The notes beneath the pieces are model-generated. The model ran no database searches and was not told the origin of the DNA. It saw only the letters and a program-made list of their open reading frames with translations. Shown piece after piece: positions 56,798-64,000 of a stretch of 64,000 bases of DNA (positions are counted from its first letter, which is position 1; every line of letters starts with the position of its first letter). This stretch comes from Streptomyces luteogriseus (lineage in GTDB: Bacteria; Actinomycetota; Actinomycetes; Streptomycetales; Streptomycetaceae): assembly GCF_014205055.1 (NCBI RefSeq), contig NZ_JACHMS010000001.1, forward strand, positions 8,150,501-8,214,500, written 5' to 3'. The position numbers were made by a program, and so were the translations under genes.

Positions 56798-58054
56798 TCA
56801 ACCAGCGGACGGGCTCGTCCAGTCGGCCGCCACATGGCCGACCCGGACGCGCTGCGGGTGGTCACCGACCGGTACGGAAACGACCTTCTTGCCGGTGGCG
56901 AAGTCGATGGCCGTGACCTGGTCGGTGCCGCTCTCGGAGACCACGCAGGACTTGCCGTCACCGCTGACCGTGGCCCAATAGGGCTTGGAGGCGGTGACGA
57001 GCGGACCCTCCTGGAGGGTGGCGCGGTCGACGACGGTGGCGTAGTCGTCCATGGTGCCCGCGACGCACAGCTTGCGGCCGTCCGGGCTCATCGAGATGCC
57101 GTGGTGGCGCGAGTCGTTGACGAAGGTCGTGCGGTCGTCGCCGGTCGCCGGGTTCTTCGGCAGGGTCTTGGTGCGGGTGATCTTGCCGGTGGCGATGTCG
57201 TACTCGAAGAAGCCGTTGAAGAAGGAGACCTGGAAGTACAGCTTCGACTCGTCCGGCGAGAAGACGGCAGGGCGGACGGCGTCGGAGTAGTCCTTGAGGC
57301 CGAGCGCGTCCAGCTGCGGACGCATGTCGATGACCTTGACCTGCTTGTACGTCGTGGCGTCGACGACCGTGATGCGCCGGTCGCCCTTCGTCCAGTCCAG
57401 CCACGGGGCGTCGGTCTGCGTGTTCACGTCGCCGATCGCCATGTTGTAGATGTACTTGCCGTCCTGGGTGAAGATGTTCTCGTGCGGCTTGTCGCCGGTG
57501 CCGAACTTGCCCAGTTCCCTGCCGGAGACGATGTCCAGCACATGGACGGTGTTGGAGGTCGACGCGGACACCGCGACCCGCTTGCCGTCGGGGGAGACGG
57601 CCATGTGGTCGGAGCGGTAACCGGACACCGGGAAGCGCCAGTTGAGACGCCCGGAGGCGAGGTCGATCGAGACGACGTCGGCGAAGCTCGGCCGGGAGAC
57701 GACTACCGAGGTCCCGTCCGGTGTGGAGTACATGTCGTCGACGAACTGGTCGTGGCCCTCGCCGACGCTGTTGCGGATCGCCATGAAGTAGATCCACTTG
57801 ATCGGATCGGCGTTGATCGCCGCCATCCGCTCGTCCTTGTCGGGGATGACGTTGACGCGGCCGATCTTCGCGAAGTCACCGGAGGACCGGATGACTTCGG
57901 CGGTGCCGTCCCAGTTGTTGCCCACGAACAGCACCTCGCGCAGCGCGGCGGAGGAGCCCGGGGCGGCCGCGGTGGCGGCGGTAGCGGGAGCGGTGACGGT
58001 CAGGGCGAGGGCTGCGGCTACGGAGCACAGGTGCCGGCGTCGGAAGACGGGCAT
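56798..58054 (-). CDS. Secreted YVTN-type beta-propeller protein
   Basis: A 418-residue secreted protein: a signal peptide (about 1-28, AAPATA region), then six or seven beta-propeller blades with repeated patterns such as HMAVSPDGKRVAVSAS, HENIFTQDGKYIYNMAIG, AVFSPDESKLYFQV, GISMSPDGRKLCVAG and ATVSGDGKSCVVSESG. These match the YVTN/SMP-30-like repeats of extracytoplasmic binding or lactonase-like proteins. A divergent TetR gene starts 193 bases away, with a palindrome in between. The ATG at 58054 has GGGAG upstream. Confidence 0.85.
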   Translation of the reverse strand: MPVFRRRHLCSVAAALALTVTAPATAATAAAPGSSAALREVLFVGNNWDGTAEVIRSSGDFAKIGRVNVIPDKDERMAAINADPIKWIYFMAIRNSVGEGHDQFVDDMYSTPDGTSVVVSRPSFADVVSIDLASGRLNWRFPVSGYRSDHMAVSPDGKRVAVSASTSNTVHVLDIVSGRELGKFGTGDKPHENIFTQDGKYIYNMAIGDVNTQTDAPWLDWTKGDRRITVVDATTYKQVKVIDMRPQLDALGLKDYSDAVRPAVFSPDESKLYFQVSFFNGFFEYDIATGKITRTKTLPKNPATGDDRTTFVNDSRHHGISMSPDGRKLCVAGTMDDYATVVDRATLQEGPLVTASKPYWATVSGDGKSCVVSESGTDQVTAIDFATGKKVVSVPVGDHPQRVRVGHVAADWTSPSAG

Positions 58055-58160
58055 GACTGCTCCCCTCTCTGCTGTGGGGTCTCTGCCGTGGGGTGCACGT
58101 CGTGAGTGGGACATGCCAAAGCTGGGCGTGGGATCTGAACACACGTGCTTTCAGAGTTAA

Positions 58161-58176
58161 CTTACTGCAAAGTAAG
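58161..58176. promoter_or_regulatory. Palindromic operator upstream of a TetR gene
   Basis: CTTACT (58161-58166) and AGTAAG (58171-58176) flank GCAA. The AT-rich palindrome stands out from the GC-rich background. It lies between the divergent beta-propeller and TetR genes, where TetR operators usually are, and probably controls both. Confidence 0.55.
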
Positions 58177-58246
58177 GAAGGGGCGGCCTTCTCCACAAGA
58201 CCGCGTGCACGACAAAATCAGTGTTCGAACGATGAAGGGAGAGCCG

Positions 58247-58891
58247 GTGCCGGGCAGACTCAGAGCGCCGACCGGCCGCTACGGCGGCAAGACCGCGGAG
58301 GAGCGCCAGGCCGAGCGCCGCCGGCGGTTCCTCGACGCCGCGCTCCAACTGTTCGGCGACGCCCCCGGTTTCCGCTCCACCACGGTCGCGGCCCTCAGCG
58401 AGACGGCCGGGCTGTCCACGCGGCAGTTCTACGAGGAGTTCCGCACTCTCGAGGACGTGCTCGCCGCGCTGCACCTCCAGGTCAACGGCTGGGCCGAGGC
58501 GGCGGTCCTGGAAGCGGCCGCGGGTGCGGTGGATGTGCCGCTCGTCGAACGCGTCACCGCCATCTTCCGCGCCTACGCCGGGAACGTCGCCGCAGATCCG
58601 CGCCGGGTGCGTATCACCTTCGTCGAGATCATCGGCGTCAGCCCGCGCCTGGAGGAGCAGCGGCTCGCCCGCCGCGCCGGCTGGGTCGACCTCATCTGCG
58701 CCGAGGCCGACGCGGCCGCCGCACGCGGAGAGGCCGCACCCCGCGACTACCGTCTCGCCGCCACGGGTTTCATCGGCAGCGTCAACGGCCTGCTGCACGA
58801 CTGGAGCGCCGGCTGGGTCGACGCGACCCTCGACGAGGTGGTCGACGAACTGGTCCGGCAGTTGCTGGGCATCTTGTGGCCGCCGGGGTGA
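58247..58891 (+). CDS. TetR-family transcriptional regulator
   Basis: A 214-residue regulator. RRRRFLDAALQLFGDAPGFR and TTVAALSETAGLSTRQFYEEFRT form the DNA-binding domain (about 30-75). The C-terminal helices bind ligand. The GTG at 58247 is chosen because AAGGGAGA lies just upstream (58235-58242); an ATG at 58232 is the alternative. It is divergent from the propeller gene, with a palindrome in between. Confidence 0.9.
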   Translation: MPGRLRAPTGRYGGKTAEERQAERRRRFLDAALQLFGDAPGFRSTTVAALSETAGLSTRQFYEEFRTLEDVLAALHLQVNGWAEAAVLEAAAGAVDVPLVERVTAIFRAYAGNVAADPRRVRITFVEIIGVSPRLEEQRLARRAGWVDLICAEADAAAARGEAAPRDYRLAATGFIGSVNGLLHDWSAGWVDATLDEVVDELVRQLLGILWPPG

Positions 58892-58937
58892 AAGCCGGGA
58901 GAGTGACGGCAGCCGTCGGGTGCGGGGGGAGCGTCCT

Positions 58938-58990
58938 GCCGCACGCCGCACGCCGCACGCCGCACGCCGCACGCCGCACGCCGCGCGCCG
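58938..58990. repeat. 7-bp tandem repeat (GCCGCAC)
   Basis: Six perfect copies of GCCGCAC run from 58938 to 58979, followed by diverged copies to 58990. The repeat lies in the gap between two TetR genes and outside any supported gene. A heptamer is not a multiple of three, so slippage here would shift any overlapping frame; none is supported. Confidence 0.85.
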
Positions 58991-59155
58991 CCCGGGCCCT
59001 GACCGGTCCCGGCCCCTGCCGGGTGGGACCTGCGCCGGCGATCCCCCGGAGCAGCTCACGGCCACCTCCGTAAGACCGGCGCCGCGGACCAGGGACCGGA
59101 CGGCGGCGGCGCCTGAGCCAGGTGCCGAGGAGCCCCCTGGACCAGGGTCTGACGG

Positions 59156-59716
59156 CTATTGGCTCAACAGGCGCTTCCTGACCGCGGCGAGGACTTCCGC
59201 GCGGCTGCGCGGGCCGTTGTCGGCTGCGATGAGGTGGTCGCCGATGCGCAGCGAGAAGGTGATCAGGCAGCGGGCCTCGACATCGCCCTCATCGGGACAA
59301 AAGGCCCCGTAGAGCTCGCGCAGATAGTCCATGCGCCGGTTGTCGGCCCGGCGCAGGCAACGCGCGACGGCTTCGTCGCGCCGGGCCCAGTCGCGGATCG
59401 CGAGTTCGACCCCGGCGCTGGTCACGCGCGTCTCGCCCGATCCCACGAAGTCGAAGAGACGCCCGAGCCGCTCGCGGGCGTCGCCCCCGTCGCGCTCGAT
59501 CCGCTCGATGACATCCTCGGTGACCGCTCGCTCCCAGGTGTCGAGCATCTCCTCCAGCAGGCCGGCACGGTTGCGGAAGTAGCCGTAGAAACCGCCCTTG
59601 CTGACGCCGAGTGCCTGGGCGAGGACCTCGACCCGGACCGCCTCGGGGCCGCCGGCGGCGAGCGCGCGCAGCCCCTCCTCGATCCACTTGTCCCGCGGCG
59701 TACGGATCGCGCCCAT
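59156..59716 (-). CDS. TetR-family transcriptional regulator
   Basis: A 186-residue TetR protein with DNA-binding part KWIEEGLRALAAGGPEAVRV and LAQALGVSKGGFYGYFRNRA (about 10-55). It is divergent from a DUF2867 gene, and two perfect palindromes lie in the 96-bp gap (59749-59764 and 59783-59800). This is the expected arrangement for self-repression and repression of the neighbour. Confidence 0.93.
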   Translation of the reverse strand: MGAIRTPRDKWIEEGLRALAAGGPEAVRVEVLAQALGVSKGGFYGYFRNRAGLLEEMLDTWERAVTEDVIERIERDGGDARERLGRLFDFVGSGETRVTSAGVELAIRDWARRDEAVARCLRRADNRRMDYLRELYGAFCPDEGDVEARCLITFSLRIGDHLIAADNGPRSRAEVLAAVRKRLLSQ

Positions 59717-59748
59717 GCTGTGTCTCCCCTCACATGTCCCGGGCCAAG

Positions 59749-59764
59749 TATACGGAGCCGTATA
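59749..59764. promoter_or_regulatory. Palindromic operator 1 of the TetR/DUF2867 region
   Basis: TATACGG (59749-59755) and CCGTATA (59758-59764) form a perfect inverted repeat with a 2-bp centre. Confidence 0.7.
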
Positions 59765-59782
59765 GATGGGTCTATGCTCGAT

Positions 59783-59800
59783 CTATACGCCACCGTATAG
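59783..59800. promoter_or_regulatory. Palindromic operator 2 of the TetR/DUF2867 region
   Basis: CTATACG (59783-59789) and CGTATAG (59794-59800) flank CCAC. It shares the TATACG core with operator 1; the two centres are 35 bp apart. The overlap with the DUF2867 promoter region suggests repression. Confidence 0.7.
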
Positions 59801-59812
59801 ACAGGATCCGCC

Positions 59813-60421
59813 ATGAGCGATCTGCGCCTTCCCGCAACCGACCACACCTCCCGCCCCTGGCGGATCCACGAGGTCGCCGGCGACTTCCGGCTCGAGGATC
59901 TGTGGGCGATGCCGACGCCGGGCGGCCCGGACGACCTGCACCACCTGGTCCAGCAGATGGCGGATGGCGAGGGCGGTCCGGACGGCGGCAACCCCGTGGG
60001 CCGCTTCCTGTTCGCGGTGCGCTGGAAGCTCGGCGCGCTGCTCGGCTGGGACAAGCCGGACTCGGGCGTCGGCGGCCGGGTGGCGACGCTGCGCGACCGG
60101 CTGCCGGACGACCTGCGCGAGGGGCCGCGGGGGCCCGACCTCGGCGCGGCGCCCTTCACGTCGGTCTTCCAGACACACGACGAGTGGGCCGCCGAGTACG
60201 CCAACAAGACCATGCACGGGGTGATGCACATCGGCTGGGTCCCCGACGGGAACGGCGGCTACCGCGGCCAGATGGCCGTCCTCGTGAAGCCCAACGGCCG
60301 CCTCGGCTCCCTGTACATGCTCGGCATCAAACCCTTCCGGTACCTGGGGGTGTACCCGGCCCTGATGCGGTCGATCGGCCGGGAGTGGCGAGAGAACGCG
60401 GCGCGCCGAACGGCACGCTGA
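59813..60421 (+). CDS. DUF2867-domain protein
   Basis: A 202-residue cytosolic protein beginning MSDLRLPATDHTSRPWRIHE. The segments DFRLEDLWAMPTPGGPDDL, FLFAVRWKLGALLGW, VFQTHDEWAAEYANKTMHGV and MAVLVKPNGRLGSLYMLGIK fit the DUF2867 family, a START-like fold of unknown function often fused or adjacent to NAD-dependent epimerase genes. Here it stands alone beside its TetR regulator and is likely induced by the regulator's ligand. Confidence 0.85.
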   Translation: MSDLRLPATDHTSRPWRIHEVAGDFRLEDLWAMPTPGGPDDLHHLVQQMADGEGGPDGGNPVGRFLFAVRWKLGALLGWDKPDSGVGGRVATLRDRLPDDLREGPRGPDLGAAPFTSVFQTHDEWAAEYANKTMHGVMHIGWVPDGNGGYRGQMAVLVKPNGRLGSLYMLGIKPFRYLGVYPALMRSIGREWRENAARRTAR

Positions 60422-60450
60422 CGCCTCCCCTCCCTGTGCCCCGGGCTCCA

Positions 60451-60486
60451 CCCGAGCCCCTGCGCCTCGAACGACGGGGGCTCGGG
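60451..60486. terminator. Stem-loop between DUF2867 and cytochrome oxidase genes
   Basis: CCCGAGCCCC (60451-60460) and GGGGCTCGGG (60477-60486) form a 10-bp stem with a 16-nt loop between the two convergent units. Confidence 0.55.
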
Positions 60487-60514
60487 GTGAGAGCACGAGG
60501 GGCACCAGAACCGC

Positions 60515-60865
60515 TCAGACCGACCCCAGCACCACGAGGTCCACCGCGACCAGCAGCGCGACCCCCAACAGCAGTCCGGCCAGCAGTCGTGCGCGGAGCG
60601 CGCGGTACACCCTCTCGTACTCGCCCCGCAGTTCCTCCCCGCGCCGGACCGTGCGCTGCCACGACGCCCGGGTGAGGGCCAGATGCTCCGCCGCGAACCG
60701 CCGCTCCGCCTCCGCCCGTTGCGCCTCCGGCAGCCCGTCGAGCCCGGCGGTGAAGCGGGCGGCGGCCGTCCGGGACTCCTCGTGCGCGGCGGCGGCCAGC
60801 AGATGGCCCTCGACCTCGTTGTGGAACGCCCGCAGGTCCACGGGGAGCCCTTCCATGGCGGTCAT
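60515..60865 (-). CDS. Small membrane protein coupled to ctaD
   Basis: A 116-residue protein with a long charged helical part (about 10-90; RAEAERRFAAEHLALTRASW) and one C-terminal transmembrane helix (LLAGLLLGVALLVAVDLVVL). Its start overlaps the ctaD stop by 4 bp (ATGA), so it is co-translated with the oxidase subunit. It may be an accessory or assembly factor for this oxidase copy. I do not recognise a family. Confidence 0.72.
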   Translation of the reverse strand: MTAMEGLPVDLRAFHNEVEGHLLAAAAHEESRTAAARFTAGLDGLPEAQRAEAERRFAAEHLALTRASWQRTVRRGEELRGEYERVYRALRARLLAGLLLGVALLVAVDLVVLGSV

Positions 60866-62469
60866 CGGAGCGTCAACTCCCGCTCCGCCGCCGCGATGGC
60901 CTCGTGGTGCAGGTCGAACGCCGGAGACTCGCTGCGGATCCTCGGCAGGGCGACGAAGTTGTGCCGCGGCGGCGGGCAGGAGGTCGCCCACTCCAGGGAG
61001 CGGCCGTAGCCCCAGGGGTCGTCGACCGTGACCTTCTCGCCGTACTTGGCCGTCTTCCACACGTTGTAGACGAACGGCAGCATCGACATGCCGAGCAGGA
61101 ACGAGAAGACGCTCGACACCGTGTTCAGCGTGGTCAGGCCCTCCACCGCCAGATAGTCGGGGATGCGCCGCTGCATGCCCTGGGCGCCGAGCCAGTGCTG
61201 GACCAGGAACGTGCCGTGGAAGCCGATGAACAGCGTCCAGAAGGTGATCTTGCCGAGGCGCTCGTCCAGCATCCTGCCGGTGAACTTGGGCCACCAGAAG
61301 TGGAAGCCGGAGAACATGGCGAACACGACGGTCCCGAAGATCACGTAGTGGAAGTGCGCGACCACGAAGTACGTGTCGGAGACGTGGAAGTCGATGGGTG
61401 GCGAGGCCAGCAGCACACCCGTGAGCCCGCCGAACACGAACGTGATCAGGAAGCCGGTCGCCCACAGCATCGGCGTCTCGAACGAGAGGCTTCCACGCCA
61501 CATGGTGCCGAGCCAGTTGAAGAACTTCACACCGGTCGGTACGGCGATGAGGAACGTCATGAAGGAGAAGAACGGCAGCAGCACGCCGCCGGTGACGTAC
61601 ATGTGGTGGGCCCACACCGTCACGGACAGACCCGCGATCGCGATGGTCGCACCGATCAGACCCGTGTAACCGAACATCGGCTTACGGGAGAAGACCGGGA
61701 TGACCTCACTGATGATGCCGAAGAACGGCAACGCGATGATGTACACCTCCGGATGGCCGAAGAACCAGAACAAGTGCTGCCACAGCAACGCACCGCCGTT
61801 GGCGGGGTCGAAGATCTGCGCCCCGAACTTGCGGTCCGCCTCCAGCGCGAAGAGGGCCGCGGCCAGGACCGGGAAGGCTAGGAGCACCAGCACGCCGGTC
61901 AGCAGCACGTTCCAGGTGAAGATCGGCATGCGGAACATCGTCATGCCGGGGGCGCGCATGCAGATGATCGTGGTGATGAAGTTGACCGAGCCGAGGATGG
62001 TGCCGAAGCCGGAGAAGGCCAGACCCATGATCCACATGTCGGCGCCGATGCCCGGGGAGCGGACGGCGTCCGAGAGCGGGCTGTAGGCGAACCAGCCGAA
62101 GTCGGCCGCGCCCTGCGGGGTGAGGAAGCCACCGACCGCGATGAGCGAGCCGAACAGGTACAGCCAGTAGGCGAACATGTTCAGCCGCGGGAACGCCACG
62201 TCGGGCGCGCCGATCTGCAGCGGCATGATCCAGTTCGCGAATCCGGCGAACAGCGGCGTCGCGAACATCAGCAGCATGATCGTGCCGTGCATCGTGAACG
62301 CCTGGTTGAACTGCTCGTTCGACATGATCTGCAGACCCGGACGGGCCAGTTCCGCACGCATGAACAGCGCCATCACACCGCCGATGACGAAAAACGCGAA
62401 CGACGTGACCAGGTACAGCGTGCCGATCGTCTTGTGATCAGTGGTCGTCAGCCACTTGAGGTGCCTCAT
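60862..62469 (-). CDS. ctaD: Cytochrome c oxidase subunit I (aa3 type, extra copy)
   Basis: A 535-residue haem-copper oxidase subunit I. WLTTTDHKTIGTLYL is the usual start. HPEVYIIALP contains the CuB His and cross-linked Tyr, HHMYVTGG the further CuB His pair, and HFHYVIFGT the haem a3/a ligands. Twelve hydrophobic segments are visible. The start at 62469 is chosen because the sequence fits the family from there. No ctaC, ctaE or ctaF lies nearby, so it is an orphan paralogue. It is divergent from an ECF sigma factor gene. Confidence 0.94.
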   Translation of the reverse strand: MRHLKWLTTTDHKTIGTLYLVTSFAFFVIGGVMALFMRAELARPGLQIMSNEQFNQAFTMHGTIMLLMFATPLFAGFANWIMPLQIGAPDVAFPRLNMFAYWLYLFGSLIAVGGFLTPQGAADFGWFAYSPLSDAVRSPGIGADMWIMGLAFSGFGTILGSVNFITTIICMRAPGMTMFRMPIFTWNVLLTGVLVLLAFPVLAAALFALEADRKFGAQIFDPANGGALLWQHLFWFFGHPEVYIIALPFFGIISEVIPVFSRKPMFGYTGLIGATIAIAGLSVTVWAHHMYVTGGVLLPFFSFMTFLIAVPTGVKFFNWLGTMWRGSLSFETPMLWATGFLITFVFGGLTGVLLASPPIDFHVSDTYFVVAHFHYVIFGTVVFAMFSGFHFWWPKFTGRMLDERLGKITFWTLFIGFHGTFLVQHWLGAQGMQRRIPDYLAVEGLTTLNTVSSVFSFLLGMSMLPFVYNVWKTAKYGEKVTVDDPWGYGRSLEWATSCPPPRHNFVALPRIRSESPAFDLHHEAIAAAERELTLR

Positions 62470-62574
62470 GCCCCGCCTGTGTCCGCGCCCCGCCCGGACG
62501 TCACACTGCACCGACGCGACGAGCATCACGAAAACGGGTGTGACGATCGGGAAGGTGCCGGACAGGAACGGGAC

Positions 62575-63135
62575 ATGAGCAACGACGAGATCTTCGCCGC
62601 TGCCTACCGCGAGCACTACTGGGCGGTCAGCCGTTATGTCGCCAGGCGACTGGACGGGCGGGCCGGCGACGTGGAGGAAGTGGTGGCGGAGGTGTTCACG
62701 GTGGCCTGGCGGCGCCGGGCCGACCTCCCGGCCGCCGCGCTGCCCTGGCTGTACGGCGTGGCACGCAACTGCCTGGCCAACGCGGTACGCGGCCACGGCC
62801 GCCGCCGCAGGCTCGTCGACCGGCTCGGCAACGACCACACCGCGCACGGACGGCACATCGCGGCGGGCCCCGAGGCCGACACGCCCGGCGGCTGGGTGCA
62901 CGAGGCGCTCGCCCGGCTCTCCGCGGCCGACCAGGAGGTGCTCCGGCTGACGGCCTGGGAGCAACTCGGCATCGACGAGGTCGCCGTCGCCCTCGGCTGC
63001 GGCAGCCGGGCCGCGTCCATGCGGCTGCACCGGGCCCGAAGCCGCCTCAGAGCCGAGATCGACCGTATGCGTCCCGAGGCCCCGATCGCCGAGCACTCCT
63101 GCATGACCGCCCCGAAGGAACACGGCCATGGCTGA
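62575..63135 (+). CDS. ECF RNA polymerase sigma factor
   Basis: A 186-residue ECF sigma factor: region 2 (about 10-75; YREHYWAVSRYVARRL, EEVVAEVFTVAWRR, LPWLYGVARNCLAN) and region 4 (about 115-165; LSAADQEVLRLTAWEQLGID, CGSRAASMRLHRARSRL). GGAACGGG lies upstream of the ATG. Its stop overlaps the next gene by 8 bp. The partner encodes a membrane protein that could be its anti-sigma factor. Confidence 0.92.
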   Translation: MSNDEIFAAAYREHYWAVSRYVARRLDGRAGDVEEVVAEVFTVAWRRRADLPAAALPWLYGVARNCLANAVRGHGRRRRLVDRLGNDHTAHGRHIAAGPEADTPGGWVHEALARLSAADQEVLRLTAWEQLGIDEVAVALGCGSRAASMRLHRARSRLRAEIDRMRPEAPIAEHSCMTAPKEHGHG

Positions 63136-64000
63136 CGAACTCGAACTGCTGCGCAGCGCCGACCCCGCGCCGCCCGACGGCCCCCACTTCGGCGACGGCC
63201 CCCTGGACCACAACGCCGAGCGCCGGCTCGAACAACTGCTGCGCGACCCGGGGGACGGGCTCCGCGGCCGCCCGGGAGGCCGATCGGGTCTGCTCCCGGG
63301 ACACCCACGTGGCCTGCTCCCCGGCCGTCATCGGCACGGGCTGCTCCCGGGGCCCGGCCGGCTCCGGCTGGCCTGGGGCCTGGTCGCCACGGCCGTCGTC
63401 GCCGCCCTGACCCTCACCCTCGTACTGAGCGGACCGAGCACCCCGCCCGCGGTAGCCGCGCCCCGCCCGCTGGTGGTCGAGACCGGCTCCACACCCGTGC
63501 CCCTGCACCGTATGGCCGAGCTGGCGTCGGCCGTGGCCGGGTCCGACGACGCGCCCCGCCTGCGCAAGGGCACTCACGTGCAGTCCTGGAGTCTCGGCAT
63601 GTCCGACGGCAAGCCCCCGATCACCCTGCCCGAAGAGCGCATCGTGCGTTGGCGGGCCGACGACAGCCATACCGAACTCGTCGTGGCCACGGACCCCAGG
63701 CATCCGGGCCGCCCGGTCCTCTCGGACGAGGGCGGCGAACCGCACCTCGTCGACGACGGTCACGTCCTCCTCGACCAGACCTACCCGCCGAGCTGGAGCG
63801 ACGCCCCGCCCAAGTCGCCCCCGCCCCGCGACCCGGCCCGGCTGCGCGCCTACCTGATGGAGGCTCAGTACACCGACACCCCGCTGACCACGCCCGAACT
63901 GCTCGACGCCATGGCGACGCTGCTCGACAACTGGACCCTCGGCGCACGCGAGAATGCGGCGCTCACCCGGCTCCTCGCCGGCGCCGAGGGACTGCGGCCG
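63128..64000 (+). CDS. CU044_5270-family membrane protein, N-terminal part (runs off the window)
   Basis: The 291 codons present encode a cytoplasmic acidic N-terminus (MADELELLRSADPAPPDGP), an Arg/Gly/Pro-rich segment, a transmembrane helix (about 79-101; LVATAVVAALTLTLVLSG) and an extracellular part with HVQSWSLGMSDGKPPITLPE and LMEAQYTDTPLTTPELLDAM, matching the CU044_5270 family found next to actinobacterial ECF sigma genes. It overlaps the sigma gene by 8 bp. A membrane-bound modulator of that sigma factor is the likely role. The C-terminus lies outside the window. Confidence 0.85.
   Translation, partial: MADELELLRSADPAPPDGPHFGDGPLDHNAERRLEQLLRDPGDGLRGRPGGRSGLLPGHPRGLLPGRHRHGLLPGPGRLRLAWGLVATAVVAALTLTLVLSGPSTPPAVAAPRPLVVETGSTPVPLHRMAELASAVAGSDDAPRLRKGTHVQSWSLGMSDGKPPITLPEERIVRWRADDSHTELVVATDPRHPGRPVLSDEGGEPHLVDDGHVLLDQTYPPSWSDAPPKSPPPRDPARLRAYLMEAQYTDTPLTTPELLDAMATLLDNWTLGARENAALTRLLAGAEGLRP

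Noticed and set aside
56755..56800. Three AAGGAGG motifs at the end of the GH5 gene as ribosome sites for a further gene
   Set aside because: No rightward open frame with coding character follows; the next gene is convergent.
1..64000. CRISPR arrays, tRNA or rRNA genes, insertion sequences, integrase or attachment sites
   Set aside because: No regularly spaced repeats, cloverleaf-like stems, conserved rRNA sequence, transposase frames or terminal repeats were seen by eye. A tRNA scan would be the decisive check.

Overview
The window is Streptomyces-type chromosomal DNA. It has very high GC with GC-rich third codon positions, many GTG starts, short ATGA start/stop overlaps, and actinomycete-specific content: a subtilisin inhibitor of the SSI family, an ECF41 sigma factor, a SapB (ram/amf) morphogenetic peptide cluster, SpoIIE-type phosphatases and an Otr(A)-like resistance GTPase. 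I saw no rRNA or tRNA genes, insertion sequence, CRISPR array or origin. It reads as chromosome rich in accessory and secondary-metabolism genes. Both ends are cut inside genes (a GH9 cellulase on the left, a sigma-linked membrane protein on the right).

Layout. 0-4.5 kb: end of a GH9 cellulase, an alpha/beta hydrolase, an orphan cytochrome b translationally coupled to an ECF41 sigma factor, and an RHH/Fic-like toxin-antitoxin pair. 4.8-6.4 kb: a protein joining a degenerate sigma-like part, a Cys/His finger, a membrane helix and an extracellular ricin-type lectin. 6.5-14 kb: lactate 2-monooxygenase, esterase, SSI protease inhibitor, a three-gene set (diiron-like oxidase, methyltransferase, CDGSH protein), a Ppx/GppA phosphatase and an ArsR/SRPBCC pair. 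14-20.2 kb: a compact leftward NHLM-type peptide export operon (cysteine-free double-glycine precursor, HlyD-like adaptor, peptidase-ABC protein, second ABC protein) with no visible modification enzyme. 21-22.4 kb: a secreted chymotrypsin-like protease with a long acidic Gly/Ala/Glu repeat tail. 22.4-34.9 kb: the SapB cluster (ramC, ramS, ramA, ramB leftward; ramR rightward, ending tail-to-tail), flanked on both sides by multidomain SpoIIE phosphatases. 34.9-37.5 kb: a DJ-1/PfpI protein divergent from a LysR regulator, then a CBS protein. 37.6-44 kb: the complete dTDP-L-rhamnose pathway split over two convergent units, with a glycosyltransferase and a methyltransferase. 44-53 kb: small enzymes and regulators, a secreted beta-helix protein, a decayed stretch, two MDR oxidoreductases, an ABM monooxygenase and XdhC. 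52.8-58 kb: a ribosomal-protection GTPase preceded by a leader-peptide frame, a secreted GH5 hydrolase and a secreted beta-propeller protein. 58-64 kb: two TetR regulators with visible operators, a DUF2867 protein, a cytochrome oxidase subunit I with a small membrane partner, and an ECF sigma factor with its membrane partner.

How the parts fit. Two peptide export systems dominate. The ram genes should make and export a SapB-like class III lanthipeptide for aerial growth; ramR carries two rare TTA codons, which implies dependence on the bldA leucyl-tRNA. The NHLM operon is built to cleave and export an unmodified-looking 48-residue peptide rich in Val, Thr and Gly. In both, a stem-loop sits directly after the precursor gene, consistent with making more precursor than transporter. 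The rhamnose genes supply sugar for a surface glycopolymer or glycoside. The secreted hydrolases, protease and protease inhibitor fit a soil saprophyte. The strongest candidates for undescribed biology are the cysteine-free NHLM peptide, the sigma-like/lectin membrane fusion, the degenerate Fic-like toxin, and the pairing of orphan respiratory subunits with ECF sigma genes.
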